DNA of 64,000 bases from D2472 sp964275585. GTDB taxonomy: Bacteria; Pseudomonadota; Gammaproteobacteria; Magnimaribacterales; D2472. The stretch is taken from contig CAXYCJ010000014.1 in NCBI GenBank assembly GCA_964275585.1, positions 25,314 to 89,313 on the forward strand. Direction: 5' to 3'. Both the position numbers and the translations under genes were made by a program. The notes beneath the pieces were generated by a model. That model worked only from the letters and a program-made list of their open reading frames with translations. It was not told the DNA's origin and did no database searches. Every line of letters begins with the position of its first letter. The first letter of the stretch is position 1. This document shows, in pieces, positions 42,105-50,980 of the stretch.

Positions 42105-42708
42105 GCAGTAAAGCTAAAAACTCAGCTCTAGTTGAAGGGTTATTTCTAAAAACTCCCATCATTGACGATGTTTTCATGACAGAATTTTGTTTTTGAACGC
42201 CTCTCATGACCATGCACATATGCTGAGCTTCGACAACAACGGCACAACCCTTGCAACCAGTAATGTCTGTAATAGCTTCCGCTACTTGATGGGTAAGCCT
42301 CTCTTGAATTTGCAGTCTTCGTGCAAACATATCCACAATTCTTGCAATTTTACTTAATCCCAAAACTTTTCCATCAGGAATATAGGCAACATGGCATCGA
42401 CCATTAAACGGGAGCATGTGATGCTCACATAAAGAGTAAAACTCAATATCTCGCACCAAAACCATATCTTCAATATCTGAATCAAATAAAGCATTATTAA
42501 CAACTTTGTCTAAACTTAATTTATAGCCATGGTTTAAAAATTTAAAAGCGGCTGCTGCACGTTTTGGAGTATTGACAAGACCATCTCTTGTCTCGTCTTC
42601 TCCGATATCCTTGAGCATATGTTTGAAAGAACTTATGAGCTCATCTGAAGGGGTAATAATTTTATCAAAATCATCTAGATTTTTTAAATTTGATATATTT
42701 TCTGACAT
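42097..42708 (-). CDS. folE: GTP cyclohydrolase I
   Basis: 203 residues with FYSLCEHHMLPFNGRCHVAYIP, the zinc Cys/His set and the catalytic His, then GLSKIARIVDMFARRLQIQERLT and the C-terminal NPSTRAEFL end. FolE converts GTP to dihydroneopterin triphosphate, the first step of tetrahydrofolate synthesis. Two genes away is folD, also in folate metabolism. 41 bp separate it from the upstream FabY-like gene. Confidence 0.96.
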   Translation of the reverse strand: MSENISNLKNLDDFDKIITPSDELISSFKHMLKDIGEDETRDGLVNTPKRAAAAFKFLNHGYKLSLDKVVNNALFDSDIEDMVLVRDIEFYSLCEHHMLPFNGRCHVAYIPDGKVLGLSKIARIVDMFARRLQIQERLTHQVAEAITDITGCKGCAVVVEAQHMCMVMRGVQKQNSVMKTSSMMGVFRNNPSTRAEFLALLPN

Positions 42709-42749
42709 TTTTATCTCTTTCTAAATAAATATTTGATGTAGTTTAACTT

Positions 42750-44432
42750 TTAAAGAAACTCTTTGTAAGGCAAATCTGAATCTAAGCTAAACTTTTCTCC
42801 GGTTACCTTATTGATGATCTCATTGCTTTTAAACTTAAAATCATTTGACCCATTTATCACTCCCTCACCAAAGACATATCTTGATTGCGTTTCACCAGCG
42901 AGGATAAGGTCTTTTTGAATCTTAAGATATTCTTGAGTTTTTGTATTTCTCTCTTTGTATTTTTTAAGGTCTTTTGATAAATATTTTGATTGGAGCAAAT
43001 CCATTGTTTTATTTGGAGATGCAATTAATGCAGTTCCATTGTTGCCCCCAAAACCTTTTGCATTTAGAACTGCAAAATCGAAATCACCCTCTGCAAACTC
43101 CAAATGATCTAATAAAAAATTTACATTTTTAGAGCTAACATTTTCTGCTAAAGCTGGAGTTGTCGTAATGCCTGGAATAAAATTATTTTTCCAGGTCCCA
43201 AGCGCATTGACGATTTGATCCCCACCTGCAGCGGCCATAGAATGACCAAGATATGATTTAATTCCGGTCACTGGGAGACCATCGATGCTCATGGCTCCTG
43301 CTAGGCTAGAAATAATATGAGATTCACTCTCACGATTTTGAGGTGTGCTAGTACCATGCGCATGAAAAAATGTTTTACTTAAAGCCTCTTTGCCAAAATA
43401 TTTTTGAATTTGATTGAGAGTCTTGCCTACCGTTAGGTAATTTCCAGCACCTGGACCTGAAATAGATTTTTTAAAACCATCAGCATGAATATGGCTCGAG
43501 ATAGCAGCACCATGAACATTGAGCCCAAGGTTTATAGCCAGATCATCAGCCATGAGGACAACAAATTGAGCTGATTCTCCCAAGCTCATACCTATGTTTT
43601 CTCCAAAAGGCCTACAAATATTTCGATGGTTAACGCTTGATGAATCTTCTCCAAGTATTTTTTGTAAATTTAACAAATTTTTATCTTCTGCGAGTCCTTT
43701 GGTAGCAGAAAACGCCTCATAAATTTCAGGCACAATGCCTGATTCTGCGGCACCCACAAAACAAATTAATGATTCACCAGATTGAATCATTGAGATACCA
43801 ACTTTTAGGTTGTATTGAAAAGTTGCGCAAGCACCCGCAAAATTTCCAGTAATACCCATGCTTCCCAAAACATAGGCATGAGCAAAATCAGCACTCATTT
43901 CCCCCAGTGACATTGCCATGTGTTTGCTTGTAACTCTTGAACCGATTAAAGAGGATTGAAACATTCCACCCATCCCATATTTATCAGCCTGCGCTACTGC
44001 GCAACCTGAAATACATCCTATTTTCTCTCTAGGAACTTTCTCTACGATTTCCTCCCAAGGCATTCCTAGACTTTTAACTGTGTCAGATAAACCAACAATT
44101 GACATAGCTAAGCTTCTTGGGTGCTGTCTTGCATTGTAGGTGTCTTCAGGATTAAACCCTGAAGGAAGCTGACCACCTGCAAGTGTTGGAAGCTCAGGGT
44201 TTCTTAGATTATGAATTAGAAAAAAATCTTTATCGATTGCCCGCATCAAAGATTTACTAAGAATCTGCTCTCGATCAGAGCTGTTCATTAAATGGCCTAG
44301 ACTAGTTATAACTTCATTTTGATCAGGAGAGTTTAATTCTTCAAAGAGCATTCGTTTAAATGCAAGATCAAAAATCGATCGCCCAGCAGCACTGATTCCT
44401 CCATAACCAACAATTAGAGGTAAGGCTGACAT
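42750..44432 (-). CDS. fabY: Beta-ketoacyl synthase, FabY-like
   Basis: 560 residues with a thiolase-fold ketosynthase core. The catalytic triad is C202 (GACATFQ), H359 (HAHGTSTP) and H397 (YLGHSMAAAGG). The start LPLIVGYGGISAAGRSIFDLAFKRM closely follows the opening of Pseudomonas FabY, and the length is longer than FabF/FabB, with extra N- and C-terminal segments as in FabY. FabY condenses acetyl-CoA with malonyl-ACP to start fatty acid synthesis, replacing FabH. The name rests on N-terminal similarity and length. Confidence 0.8.
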   Translation of the reverse strand: MSALPLIVGYGGISAAGRSIFDLAFKRMLFEELNSPDQNEVITSLGHLMNSSDREQILSKSLMRAIDKDFFLIHNLRNPELPTLAGGQLPSGFNPEDTYNARQHPRSLAMSIVGLSDTVKSLGMPWEEIVEKVPREKIGCISGCAVAQADKYGMGGMFQSSLIGSRVTSKHMAMSLGEMSADFAHAYVLGSMGITGNFAGACATFQYNLKVGISMIQSGESLICFVGAAESGIVPEIYEAFSATKGLAEDKNLLNLQKILGEDSSSVNHRNICRPFGENIGMSLGESAQFVVLMADDLAINLGLNVHGAAISSHIHADGFKKSISGPGAGNYLTVGKTLNQIQKYFGKEALSKTFFHAHGTSTPQNRESESHIISSLAGAMSIDGLPVTGIKSYLGHSMAAAGGDQIVNALGTWKNNFIPGITTTPALAENVSSKNVNFLLDHLEFAEGDFDFAVLNAKGFGGNNGTALIASPNKTMDLLQSKYLSKDLKKYKERNTKTQEYLKIQKDLILAGETQSRYVFGEGVINGSNDFKFKSNEIINKVTGEKFSLDSDLPYKEFL

Positions 44433-44433
44433 T

Positions 44434-45273
44434 CTAGATTATTTTCTGTGCAGCCAGCAAAGTGTTTAATATGAGAGTGTTAATTGTCATTGGACCAACT
44501 CCACCAGGAACCGGAGTAAAGGCAGAGGCTATATTTTCTATCCCATCAAGATCAATGTCACCACATTTTTCCACTGGATGATAACCAGCATCAATAATCA
44601 CAGCTCCATTTTTAAGCCAACTTTTTTTAATGAGTTTTGGAACCCCAACTGCGCCAATAACTATATCTGCTGCTTGAATATGGGTTTGTAAATTTTTAGT
44701 TTTAGAGTGACATATGGTGACCGTTGCATTTTGATTCAGCAGCATCATTGCCATCGGCTTTCCTAAAATAGGGCTTCGACCTACAACCACAGCATCTTTT
44801 CCTGAAATCTCAATCTTATAATGCTCCAGAATTCTCATAATTCCAGCCGGAGTGCATGATCCGTACGCTGGTTCACCCATAGTCATTTGGCCATATCCCA
44901 GGCAAGTCACACCATCCACATCTTTTGCTACCTTAATGGCATCAAAACAAGCACGCTCATTAATCTGAGATGGGACTGGGTGCTGTAAAAGAATTCCATG
45001 GACATTTTTATCATTATTAAGCTGTTGGATTGCTGCTAATAATTCTTCTGTTGAGGTCTCTTTACTTAGTTCTATAGCCATAGACTCCATGCCCAATCTA
45101 GCGCAAGCATTTTGCTTCATTTTTACATAGGTTGCTGAGGCTGGGTCCACTCCAACAAGAATAGTTGCAAGTGTCGGAACAATCCCCTTGTTTTTTAGCT
45201 CTAAAACTTGATTTTTTATTTCAAGTTCTGCAATTTGGGCTAACTCCTTTCCATCTAAAATTTTTGTTTTCAT
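44434..45273 (-). CDS. folD: Bifunctional methylenetetrahydrofolate dehydrogenase/cyclohydrolase
   Basis: 279 residues with the catalytic Lys in YVKMKQNACARLGM, HGILLQHPVP, the NAD(P) motif VVGRSPILGKPMAMMLLNQ and PVPGGVGPMTI. FolD interconverts methylene- and formyl-THF and so feeds purN. It sits 1 bp before the FabY-like gene, same strand. Confidence 0.96.
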   Translation of the reverse strand: MKTKILDGKELAQIAELEIKNQVLELKNKGIVPTLATILVGVDPASATYVKMKQNACARLGMESMAIELSKETSTEELLAAIQQLNNDKNVHGILLQHPVPSQINERACFDAIKVAKDVDGVTCLGYGQMTMGEPAYGSCTPAGIMRILEHYKIEISGKDAVVVGRSPILGKPMAMMLLNQNATVTICHSKTKNLQTHIQAADIVIGAVGVPKLIKKSWLKNGAVIIDAGYHPVEKCGDIDLDGIENIASAFTPVPGGVGPMTINTLILNTLLAAQKII

Positions 45274-45313
45274 GGGTGCATTTTCTCACCATTAAATTTT
45301 TATGCAATGGAGA

Positions 45314-45342
45314 TTGATTATTTAACTTTAAAACTTTAAGAT
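45314..45342 (+). promoter_or_regulatory. Sigma70-type promoter for tRNA-Pro/tRNA-Arg
   Basis: -35 TTGATT (45314-45319) and -10 TAAGAT (45337-45342) at 17-bp spacing, ending 9 bp before tRNA-Pro. Confidence 0.6.
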
Positions 45343-45351
45343 CATCGTGCT

Positions 45352-45428
45352 CGGGGTATAGCGCAGTCTGGTAGCGCACTCGCTTTGGGAGCGAGTGGTC
45401 GTAAGTTCGAATCTTACTACCCCGACCA
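45352..45428 (+). tRNA. tRNA-Pro (anticodon TGG)
   Basis: Acceptor CGGGGTA/TACCCCG, D arm TAGCGCAGTCTGGTAGCGC, anticodon stem CTCGC/GCGAG with loop TTTGGGA, T arm with TTCGAAT loop, discriminator A, encoded CCA. Only 2 nt separate it from tRNA-Arg. Confidence 0.96.
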
Positions 45429-45430
45429 GT

Positions 45431-45507
45431 GCGCCTGTAGCTCAGTTGGATAGAGCAACGGTTTTCTAAACCGTGGGTCAGGAGTTCGAATCTCTTCAGG
45501 CGCGCCA
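45431..45507 (+). tRNA. tRNA-Arg (anticodon TCT)
   Basis: Acceptor GCGCCTG/CAGGCGC, D arm TAGCTCAGTTGGATAGAGC, anticodon stem ACGGT/ACCGT with loop TTTCTAA, T arm with TTCGAAT loop, discriminator G, encoded CCA. It reads AGA/AGG and is cotranscribed with tRNA-Pro. Confidence 0.96.
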
Positions 45508-45563
45508 TTAATTTCTTTAATTTTAAATTCCATTTTTATTCGAAAAGTATTAAATTATTCATA

Positions 45564-46397
45564 ATGTTCAATTATTTTAAGAAAAAAAATAACCTTTCTT
45601 CTAAAATTTTTTTTCAAAAGAATAGATATTTTTTAGTAAAAAATTTACTTACACCAGAATTACTGGAACATATTAAAGTCTCCTGGAATGCATTTGAAAA
45701 GCATCCATTTGACCAGATTTTTGTTAAATCTGAAGGCTCTCATAGAGAAGATTCTCTTTGGACAAAGCCATTTACTACAGTCGAATTTGGGGCAGCTCCT
45801 TTTGGAGTATATCTTTTAGCCCATCTTCAAAAATCTTTTGAAACAATTCTTAATCTTGAGTTGGTTCCAACATACAACTATTCACGAAAATACAATAGAA
45901 ATGCTGTGCTGTATGCTCACAGAGACAGACCTAGCTGCGAAGTAAGCGCCACAATATGTATTGACCAAGATACAGATAATAATAAGCCTTGGCCAATTTG
46001 GCTTTTGAACAATAAAAATTATGCAGGTTATAAGTATGAGCCAGTTTTTGATCTTTCTCAAAAAAAATCCATGGATGAAAGATCATCTCTCGGTTGTAAA
46101 GCAATATATATGAGCCCGGGAGATGTTTTGATATATCAGGGTATAAATGTGTTGCATTGGAGAGATCCACTTGAAGGAAATTTTTCTAAAAATATTTTTA
46201 TTCATTATGTAGACAAAAATGGCCCATTGTATAAAGAAAATCCTTGCTTAAAGTATGATGGCAGGGAATCTATTTATGGCAACTACGATGCAGATTTTCC
46301 AAATTACCAACCTGTAATTGATCTCAATCTTAGGTCTGAAGATGAGCCTGAGTGGCTTGAAAGCCTTGCATCTGCTGGAATATCTCCAGTAGATTAA
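45564..46397 (+). CDS. Probable 2OG-Fe(II) oxygenase-like protein
   Basis: 277 residues. A possible iron-binding set is H119-R-D121 (AHRDRPSCEVSATICI) and H198 in VLHWRDPLEGN, with R200 placed to bind 2-oxoglutarate; MSPGDVLIYQG before it is the usual strand pair. This fits 2OG-Fe(II) dioxygenases of the prolyl hydroxylase/phytanoyl type. The substrate is unknown. It lies 56 bp after tRNA-Arg on the same strand and is very rich in AT and Lys/Asn codons. Membership of the superfamily is likely but based on motifs only. Confidence 0.7.
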   Translation: MFNYFKKKNNLSSKIFFQKNRYFLVKNLLTPELLEHIKVSWNAFEKHPFDQIFVKSEGSHREDSLWTKPFTTVEFGAAPFGVYLLAHLQKSFETILNLELVPTYNYSRKYNRNAVLYAHRDRPSCEVSATICIDQDTDNNKPWPIWLLNNKNYAGYKYEPVFDLSQKKSMDERSSLGCKAIYMSPGDVLIYQGINVLHWRDPLEGNFSKNIFIHYVDKNGPLYKENPCLKYDGRESIYGNYDADFPNYQPVIDLNLRSEDEPEWLESLASAGISPVD

Positions 46398-46526
46398 AGG
46401 TATGGGCTAAACATATAGTAAAATAGAAATATCATAACGATAATTAAGTAAATCCTGTGTTTTGTTCTTTTTTTCATTGACAAAATAAGCAGTAGCTTTG
46501 AATTAAATATATATTGAATTTATAAA

Positions 46527-47468
46527 ATGAAAACTAATTTTTTTCAAGTCGCAGCTTTCTATAAATTCATTCAATTAGATGATTTAGATTATATGCAAGA
46601 TCTATTTCTAAAGTTTCTTCAATCTCATAATATTAAAGGAACTGTACTTATAGCAAACGAAGGAATTAATGGAACTATTTCTGGCAAAACTACAGATATT
46701 AAGCAATTTAAGTCTTTTGTAAAAAAACTTGATCTCTTATCTAGTTCTGATTTTAAAATTTCTTTTTCTGCCAAAGAACCATTTCCTAGATTAAAAGTTA
46801 AAATAAAAGATGAAATTGTGAGCATAGGAAATAAATTAGCCAATCCCGCGAAAGTTGTTGGGGAATACGTTCAACCTGAAGAATGGAATGCTTTAATTTC
46901 ACAAAAAGATGTGATGCTTATTGACACTAGAAATACCTACGAGCATTCAATTGGTTCATTCCAGGATTCAATTGAGCCAGAAACAACAAACTTTAGAGAG
47001 TTTCCTGATTGGTTGGCAGAGCTAGAGAATTCTAACCCCAACAAGAATAAAAAAATTGCTATGTATTGCACTGGCGGTATTAGATGTGAAAAAGCCTCTT
47101 CATTAATGAAGGCGAAGGGCTTTGAAAATATTTATCACCTCAAAGGCGGAATTCTAAATTATATCGAGAAAGTGGATCAAGCTTCTTCATTATGGAGTGG
47201 AGAGTGCTTTGTATTTGATGATAGGGTGGCTTTAAACCATGATTTAGAAGTTGGATCGTTTGATATGTGTCATGGATGCAGGATGCCAATTACAGAGGAT
47301 GATAAACAGTCAAAAAAATACTTAAGAGGAATTAGTTGCCCAAATTGTTTTGATCACAAGACGCCAGATCAAAAAAGACGATATGCAGATCGACAAAAAC
47401 AAATGGACTTAGCCAAGCAACGCAATCAAAAACACATCGGTGCAAAACCCAGTGCTAGGCAAAAATGA
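46527..47468 (+). CDS. trhO: tRNA uridine(34) hydroxylase, rhodanese type
   Basis: 313 residues: an N-terminal ferredoxin-like domain with GTVLIANEGINGTISG, a rhodanese domain with the active Cys in MYCTGGIRCEKASS, and a C-terminal zinc-like segment (CHGCRMP...SCPNCFD). This is the TrhO/YceA family, which hydroxylates U34 of tRNAs using oxygen. It overlaps the GST gene by 4 bp. Confidence 0.93.
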   Translation: MKTNFFQVAAFYKFIQLDDLDYMQDLFLKFLQSHNIKGTVLIANEGINGTISGKTTDIKQFKSFVKKLDLLSSSDFKISFSAKEPFPRLKVKIKDEIVSIGNKLANPAKVVGEYVQPEEWNALISQKDVMLIDTRNTYEHSIGSFQDSIEPETTNFREFPDWLAELENSNPNKNKKIAMYCTGGIRCEKASSLMKAKGFENIYHLKGGILNYIEKVDQASSLWSGECFVFDDRVALNHDLEVGSFDMCHGCRMPITEDDKQSKKYLRGISCPNCFDHKTPDQKRRYADRQKQMDLAKQRNQKHIGAKPSARQK

Positions 47469-48103
47469 ATTCACCTATTCTCTATACTTTCAGGAGGTGT
47501 CCCTATGCAATGCGAGCAAGGATGGCTATTATCCTGTCATCCAAGCAATGCGAGCTAAGAGAAATTCTATTGAAAAAAAAACCTAAAGAGATGCTTACAA
47601 TCTCACCCAAAGGAACTGTTCCTATTTTGCATTTGGATGACCAAGTTATTGATGAGAGTCTTGATATTATCGAATGGGCCATGCAATCTAGCTCAGACAA
47701 AGTGCATAGCTTTTTAAAAGCTGAAAAAGCAATGTCTAATGATTTAATTCAATTATTTGATACAAAGTTTAAGTATCATCTCGATCGCTACAAATATGCA
47801 TCTAGGCATGAAACAAATGCTGGCGATCATCAAAATGAATGCTTGCTTATCCTAAATCAGCTAGATAAAAACATTGAACCAAATCCATGGATTTTTGGCA
47901 GAATGGTAAGCCTTTTAGATATTTCAATTTTACCATTTATCAGGCAATGTAAGATTGCAAATCCAGATTGGTTTATATCTCAAGGTTTTAAAAAAACCAT
48001 AGCTTTATTGGATCACTTTGAATCTTCTGACCTATTTGATCAAGCAATGAAGAAATTTAAGTTATGGGATCCAGAAGATCCAATTAAAGTAATGTTTCCC
48101 TAG
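47465..48103 (+). CDS. Glutathione S-transferase family protein
   Basis: 212 residues: N-terminal thioredoxin-like domain with RRCPYAMRARMAI (a CPYA motif) and the ISPKGTVPILHLDDQVIDES glutathione-binding stretch, then an all-helical C-terminal domain. The CPY active site is nearer to glutaredoxin 2/omega-type GSTs than to the Ser/Tyr types. It is coupled to trhO by a 4-bp overlap; the functional link is unclear. Confidence 0.87.
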   Translation: MNSPILYTFRRCPYAMRARMAIILSSKQCELREILLKKKPKEMLTISPKGTVPILHLDDQVIDESLDIIEWAMQSSSDKVHSFLKAEKAMSNDLIQLFDTKFKYHLDRYKYASRHETNAGDHQNECLLILNQLDKNIEPNPWIFGRMVSLLDISILPFIRQCKIANPDWFISQGFKKTIALLDHFESSDLFDQAMKKFKLWDPEDPIKVMFP

Positions 48104-48115
48104 CTTTCAGTATTT

Positions 48116-49519
48116 TTATAGGCCAATTGAATCATAGCTTATAGCTATTCTATCTATCGCAGTCTTGTAAGCAGCTATTCTTAGATTTGGAATATCATTA
48201 TCAATAAGACTTTGTCTAATTTTTTGATAAGCCTCTCTCATCATGTCATCAAGACCTGATCGAACCAAGTCAATTTCATTAGCTCCTTCAATAAACTGAT
48301 GTTTAAACTTTTCTGGCATTTCTTTTCCAGTCATGGTTTCAATTGCGGTAATTAAAGTATCAAACTGATATGCATTTCTTCTTTTTTCTAGGCGCCCAAA
48401 ACGAATGTGCCTTAGATTTCTTACCCATTCAAAATAGCTCACAGCAACTCCGCCAGCATTGGCCATGATGTCTGGAATAATAATTATGTTACGTTTGTTA
48501 AGAACTTCATCAGCCTCAAAAGTGATTGGGCCATTGGCAGCCTCTACAATTAATTTTGCCTTAATTTCTGAAGCATTGGATTTATCAATTACATTTTCTC
48601 TGGCAGCTGGAATTAAAATATCACAATCCATACATAAAAAATCGGCACTATTTTTTTTAAATGATCCATCGGAATATCCTTCAAATGTCCCATGTTCCAT
48701 TTGATAATTTTTCAGAGCTTCTATGTTGAGTCCCTTGTCATTTAAGATAGCTCCATTGTGTTCCATGACACATACTATTCGACATGCATCTTCTTCCTGT
48801 AAAAATTTGGCAGCATGATACCCAACATTTCCTAGCCCCTGGATTACAATTTTTTTATCTTGCAATCCACCCTTGAAACCAGCCTTTAAATAATCATCTT
48901 CGTGCCGAAAGAATTCTCTTATAATGTATTGGACGCCTCTACCTGTTGCTTCAGACCTTCCTACCAAACCACCTTTTTGTGGAGGTTTGCCAGTAACGCA
49001 GGCAAGAGCATTAATATCAGTTGGATGGATTCGTCGATATTCATCTGCTATCCATGCCATTTCTTGCGCTCCAGTGCCAACATCAGGTGCAGGAACATTT
49101 TGAGCAGGATGTATGAGATCTCTTTTAATTAACTCTTGGGCAAATCGACGAGTAATTTTTTCAATTTCTGTACGTGTCCAGTCCTTAGGATCGATTTTTA
49201 AAGCTCCCTTAGAGCCTCCATACGGGACTTCAATGATTGCACACTTTAAAGTCATCAAGGCAGCCAGAGCTTCAACTTCTTCCTGGCTAGAAGCCATATC
49301 GTATCTAATTCCACCCTTAGCTGGTTCAAAATGTTCAGAGTGGACTGAGCGCCATCCAGTAAAGGTATGAATCTTATCTTTTAATTTCACACCAAAATTA
49401 ATGGTATAGGTTGAATTGCAAACCCTAATTCTAGTAGCCAAATCATCTGGTATCTCTGTATATTGCAAAGCCTTATCAAACAATTTATTTGTACTATTCA
49501 AAAAATTTTGCTTTACCAA
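48116..49519 (-). CDS. Glu/Leu/Phe/Val dehydrogenase (glutamate dehydrogenase-like)
   Basis: 467 residues from a TTG start at 49519, chosen because AGGGGG lies 5 nt upstream; the longer open frame runs antisense through tRNA-His and is spurious. The substrate-binding GGIRYD and the catalytic Lys region PYGGSKGALKIDP are followed by PAPDVGTGAQEMAW and the Rossmann motif IQGLGNVG. Such enzymes interconvert glutamate and 2-oxoglutarate with NAD(P). Glutamate is the most likely substrate. Confidence 0.9.
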   Translation of the reverse strand: MVKQNFLNSTNKLFDKALQYTEIPDDLATRIRVCNSTYTINFGVKLKDKIHTFTGWRSVHSEHFEPAKGGIRYDMASSQEEVEALAALMTLKCAIIEVPYGGSKGALKIDPKDWTRTEIEKITRRFAQELIKRDLIHPAQNVPAPDVGTGAQEMAWIADEYRRIHPTDINALACVTGKPPQKGGLVGRSEATGRGVQYIIREFFRHEDDYLKAGFKGGLQDKKIVIQGLGNVGYHAAKFLQEEDACRIVCVMEHNGAILNDKGLNIEALKNYQMEHGTFEGYSDGSFKKNSADFLCMDCDILIPAARENVIDKSNASEIKAKLIVEAANGPITFEADEVLNKRNIIIIPDIMANAGGVAVSYFEWVRNLRHIRFGRLEKRRNAYQFDTLITAIETMTGKEMPEKFKHQFIEGANEIDLVRSGLDDMMREAYQKIRQSLIDNDIPNLRIAAYKTAIDRIAISYDSIGL

Positions 49520-49537
49520 AATAACCCCCTGAAAAAA

Positions 49538-49566
49538 TATTATTATATGCTTTTTGCATCTATAAT
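49538..49566 (+). promoter_or_regulatory. Promoter of tRNA-His (TATAAT)
   Basis: A perfect -10 TATAAT (49561-49566) ends 13 bp before tRNA-His; the -35 region at 17-bp spacing is poor (TATTAT). Confidence 0.45.
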
Positions 49567-49579
49567 GTTTCGTTTCTTG

Positions 49580-49656
49580 GCGGGCGTAGCTCAGTTGGTT
49601 AGAGCGCTGGATTGTGGCTCCGGAGGCCGTGGGTTCGAACCCCATCGCTCGCCCCA
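49580..49656 (+). tRNA. tRNA-His (anticodon GTG)
   Basis: Acceptor GCGGGCG/CGCTCGC with one G-U pair, D arm TAGCTCAGTTGGTTAGAGC, anticodon stem CTGGA/TCCGG with loop TTGTGGC, T arm with TTCGAAC loop, discriminator C and encoded CCA. The extra G at 49579 can pair with the discriminator C as the G-1 typical of tRNA-His. The tig start codon follows 19 nt after the CCA. Confidence 0.96.
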
Positions 49657-49675
49657 TTTGGATTAAATAAATATT

Positions 49676-50977
49676 ATGGCTAGTAAATTAAAAAAACTTA
49701 AGGATTTAGAACGCAAGTTAACCGTTTCTGTTCCCGTCGAAGATTACAAAAAAAAGCATGGCGGTAAGTTAGCAAAGATCAAATCAACTGCAAAATTAGA
49801 TGGTTTTAGAAAAGGAAATGTTCCTGATGATGTTCTAAAGCAGCGTTACGGAGACTCAATTCATTATGAGGTGCTAAATGAACTTATTCAGGAGAGCTAC
49901 CCTAAAGAGCTGCAGGAACAAGCGTTAAAACCTGCCTCATCTCCAGCTATAAGCATTGAAAGTGAAGACCCATTAAAACCAATTTCTTATTCTGCCGTAT
50001 TTGAGGTTTTTCCTGATGTAAAAGTTAAGCTTTCAAGATGGGCTAATTTTGATAAAACTGAAATTACACTCGATGATTCAGATTTAGACCTTGCAATTGA
50101 CGATATTCTAGAGCGATATTGTCATTGGCATAAAGCTGATCGAGCTGCTGAAGATAAAGATCAAGTTGTTATAGATTTTGAAGGCAAGATTGATGGCGAG
50201 AGTTTTGAAGGAAATGAATCTAAAGACTTTAAATTAATTCTTGGATCAAAATCCATGATACCTGGATTTGAAGATAATCTTATAGGAAAAAATCCAGGAG
50301 ATAGCTTCTCATTTAGGACTAACTTTCCAGAAGATTATTTTAAGAAAGATCTTGCTAACAAAGAAACTGAATTTTTTATAACACTTCATGAAGTTCAAGT
50401 AATGCATAAAGCCTCTATTGATAATGAGTTATTTAAAACTTTGGCCATGGAAGATGTTAAGGATGAAGATAGTTTCAGAGCAGAGATTCAGAAGCGTATG
50501 AACGGAGAAATCAAGCAACAAGAAAAATCCCTAACAAAAGAATCAATATATGAGACTCTTCTCAAGACTAATGATTTTAAGGTCCCACAAGCTTCGGTAG
50601 AAGAGCAAGCTCTTTTAATGCGAAAGGACTCATTGATGAGGATGGGTCAAACTCCAGAAAATGCAGACGAAGATTTATTTCCAGTAAAAGATTTCACAGA
50701 AAATGCTGAAAAAAGAGTTCGGTTAGATTTATTATTTTCTGCTTTGTTGATGAAATATGAATTAGAGGTAAATGAGGAAGATTTAAATAAATTTATTGAA
50801 GAAGAGGGCTCTAAATACAAAGATGCTGAACAATTTAAATCTTGGATTCAAAGCCAGCCTCAGCAACTTGACCAATACAAAATGGTAATCTTGGAAAACT
50901 TGCTCATTGAAAAATTAGAATCTGACCTCAAATCTAAGGTAAAGGTGATAAAATTTTCGGAACTGGCAAATAAATAA
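49676..50977 (+). CDS. tig: Trigger factor
   Basis: 433 residues: ribosome-binding domain with the GFRKGNVP signature (residues 43-50), a middle PPIase domain and a helical C-terminal chaperone domain. It folds nascent chains at the ribosome exit. The leader to tRNA-His is only 19 nt with a poor ribosome site. It heads the tig-clpP-clpX-lon-hup-ppiD series. Confidence 0.95.
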   Translation: MASKLKKLKDLERKLTVSVPVEDYKKKHGGKLAKIKSTAKLDGFRKGNVPDDVLKQRYGDSIHYEVLNELIQESYPKELQEQALKPASSPAISIESEDPLKPISYSAVFEVFPDVKVKLSRWANFDKTEITLDDSDLDLAIDDILERYCHWHKADRAAEDKDQVVIDFEGKIDGESFEGNESKDFKLILGSKSMIPGFEDNLIGKNPGDSFSFRTNFPEDYFKKDLANKETEFFITLHEVQVMHKASIDNELFKTLAMEDVKDEDSFRAEIQKRMNGEIKQQEKSLTKESIYETLLKTNDFKVPQASVEEQALLMRKDSLMRMGQTPENADEDLFPVKDFTENAEKRVRLDLLFSALLMKYELEVNEEDLNKFIEEEGSKYKDAEQFKSWIQSQPQQLDQYKMVILENLLIEKLESDLKSKVKVIKFSELANK

Positions 50978-50980
50978 CTT

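Noticed and set aside
45221..45508. 95-residue minus-strand frame across tRNA-Pro and tRNA-Arg
   Set aside because: It is antisense to two tRNA genes and has no recognisable domain.
49520..49657. N-terminal extension of the glutamate dehydrogenase frame through tRNA-His (GFEPTASGAT type)
   Set aside because: It reads the antisense strand of a tRNA, a well-known spurious translation; a TTG start with a good ribosome site at 49519 is better.
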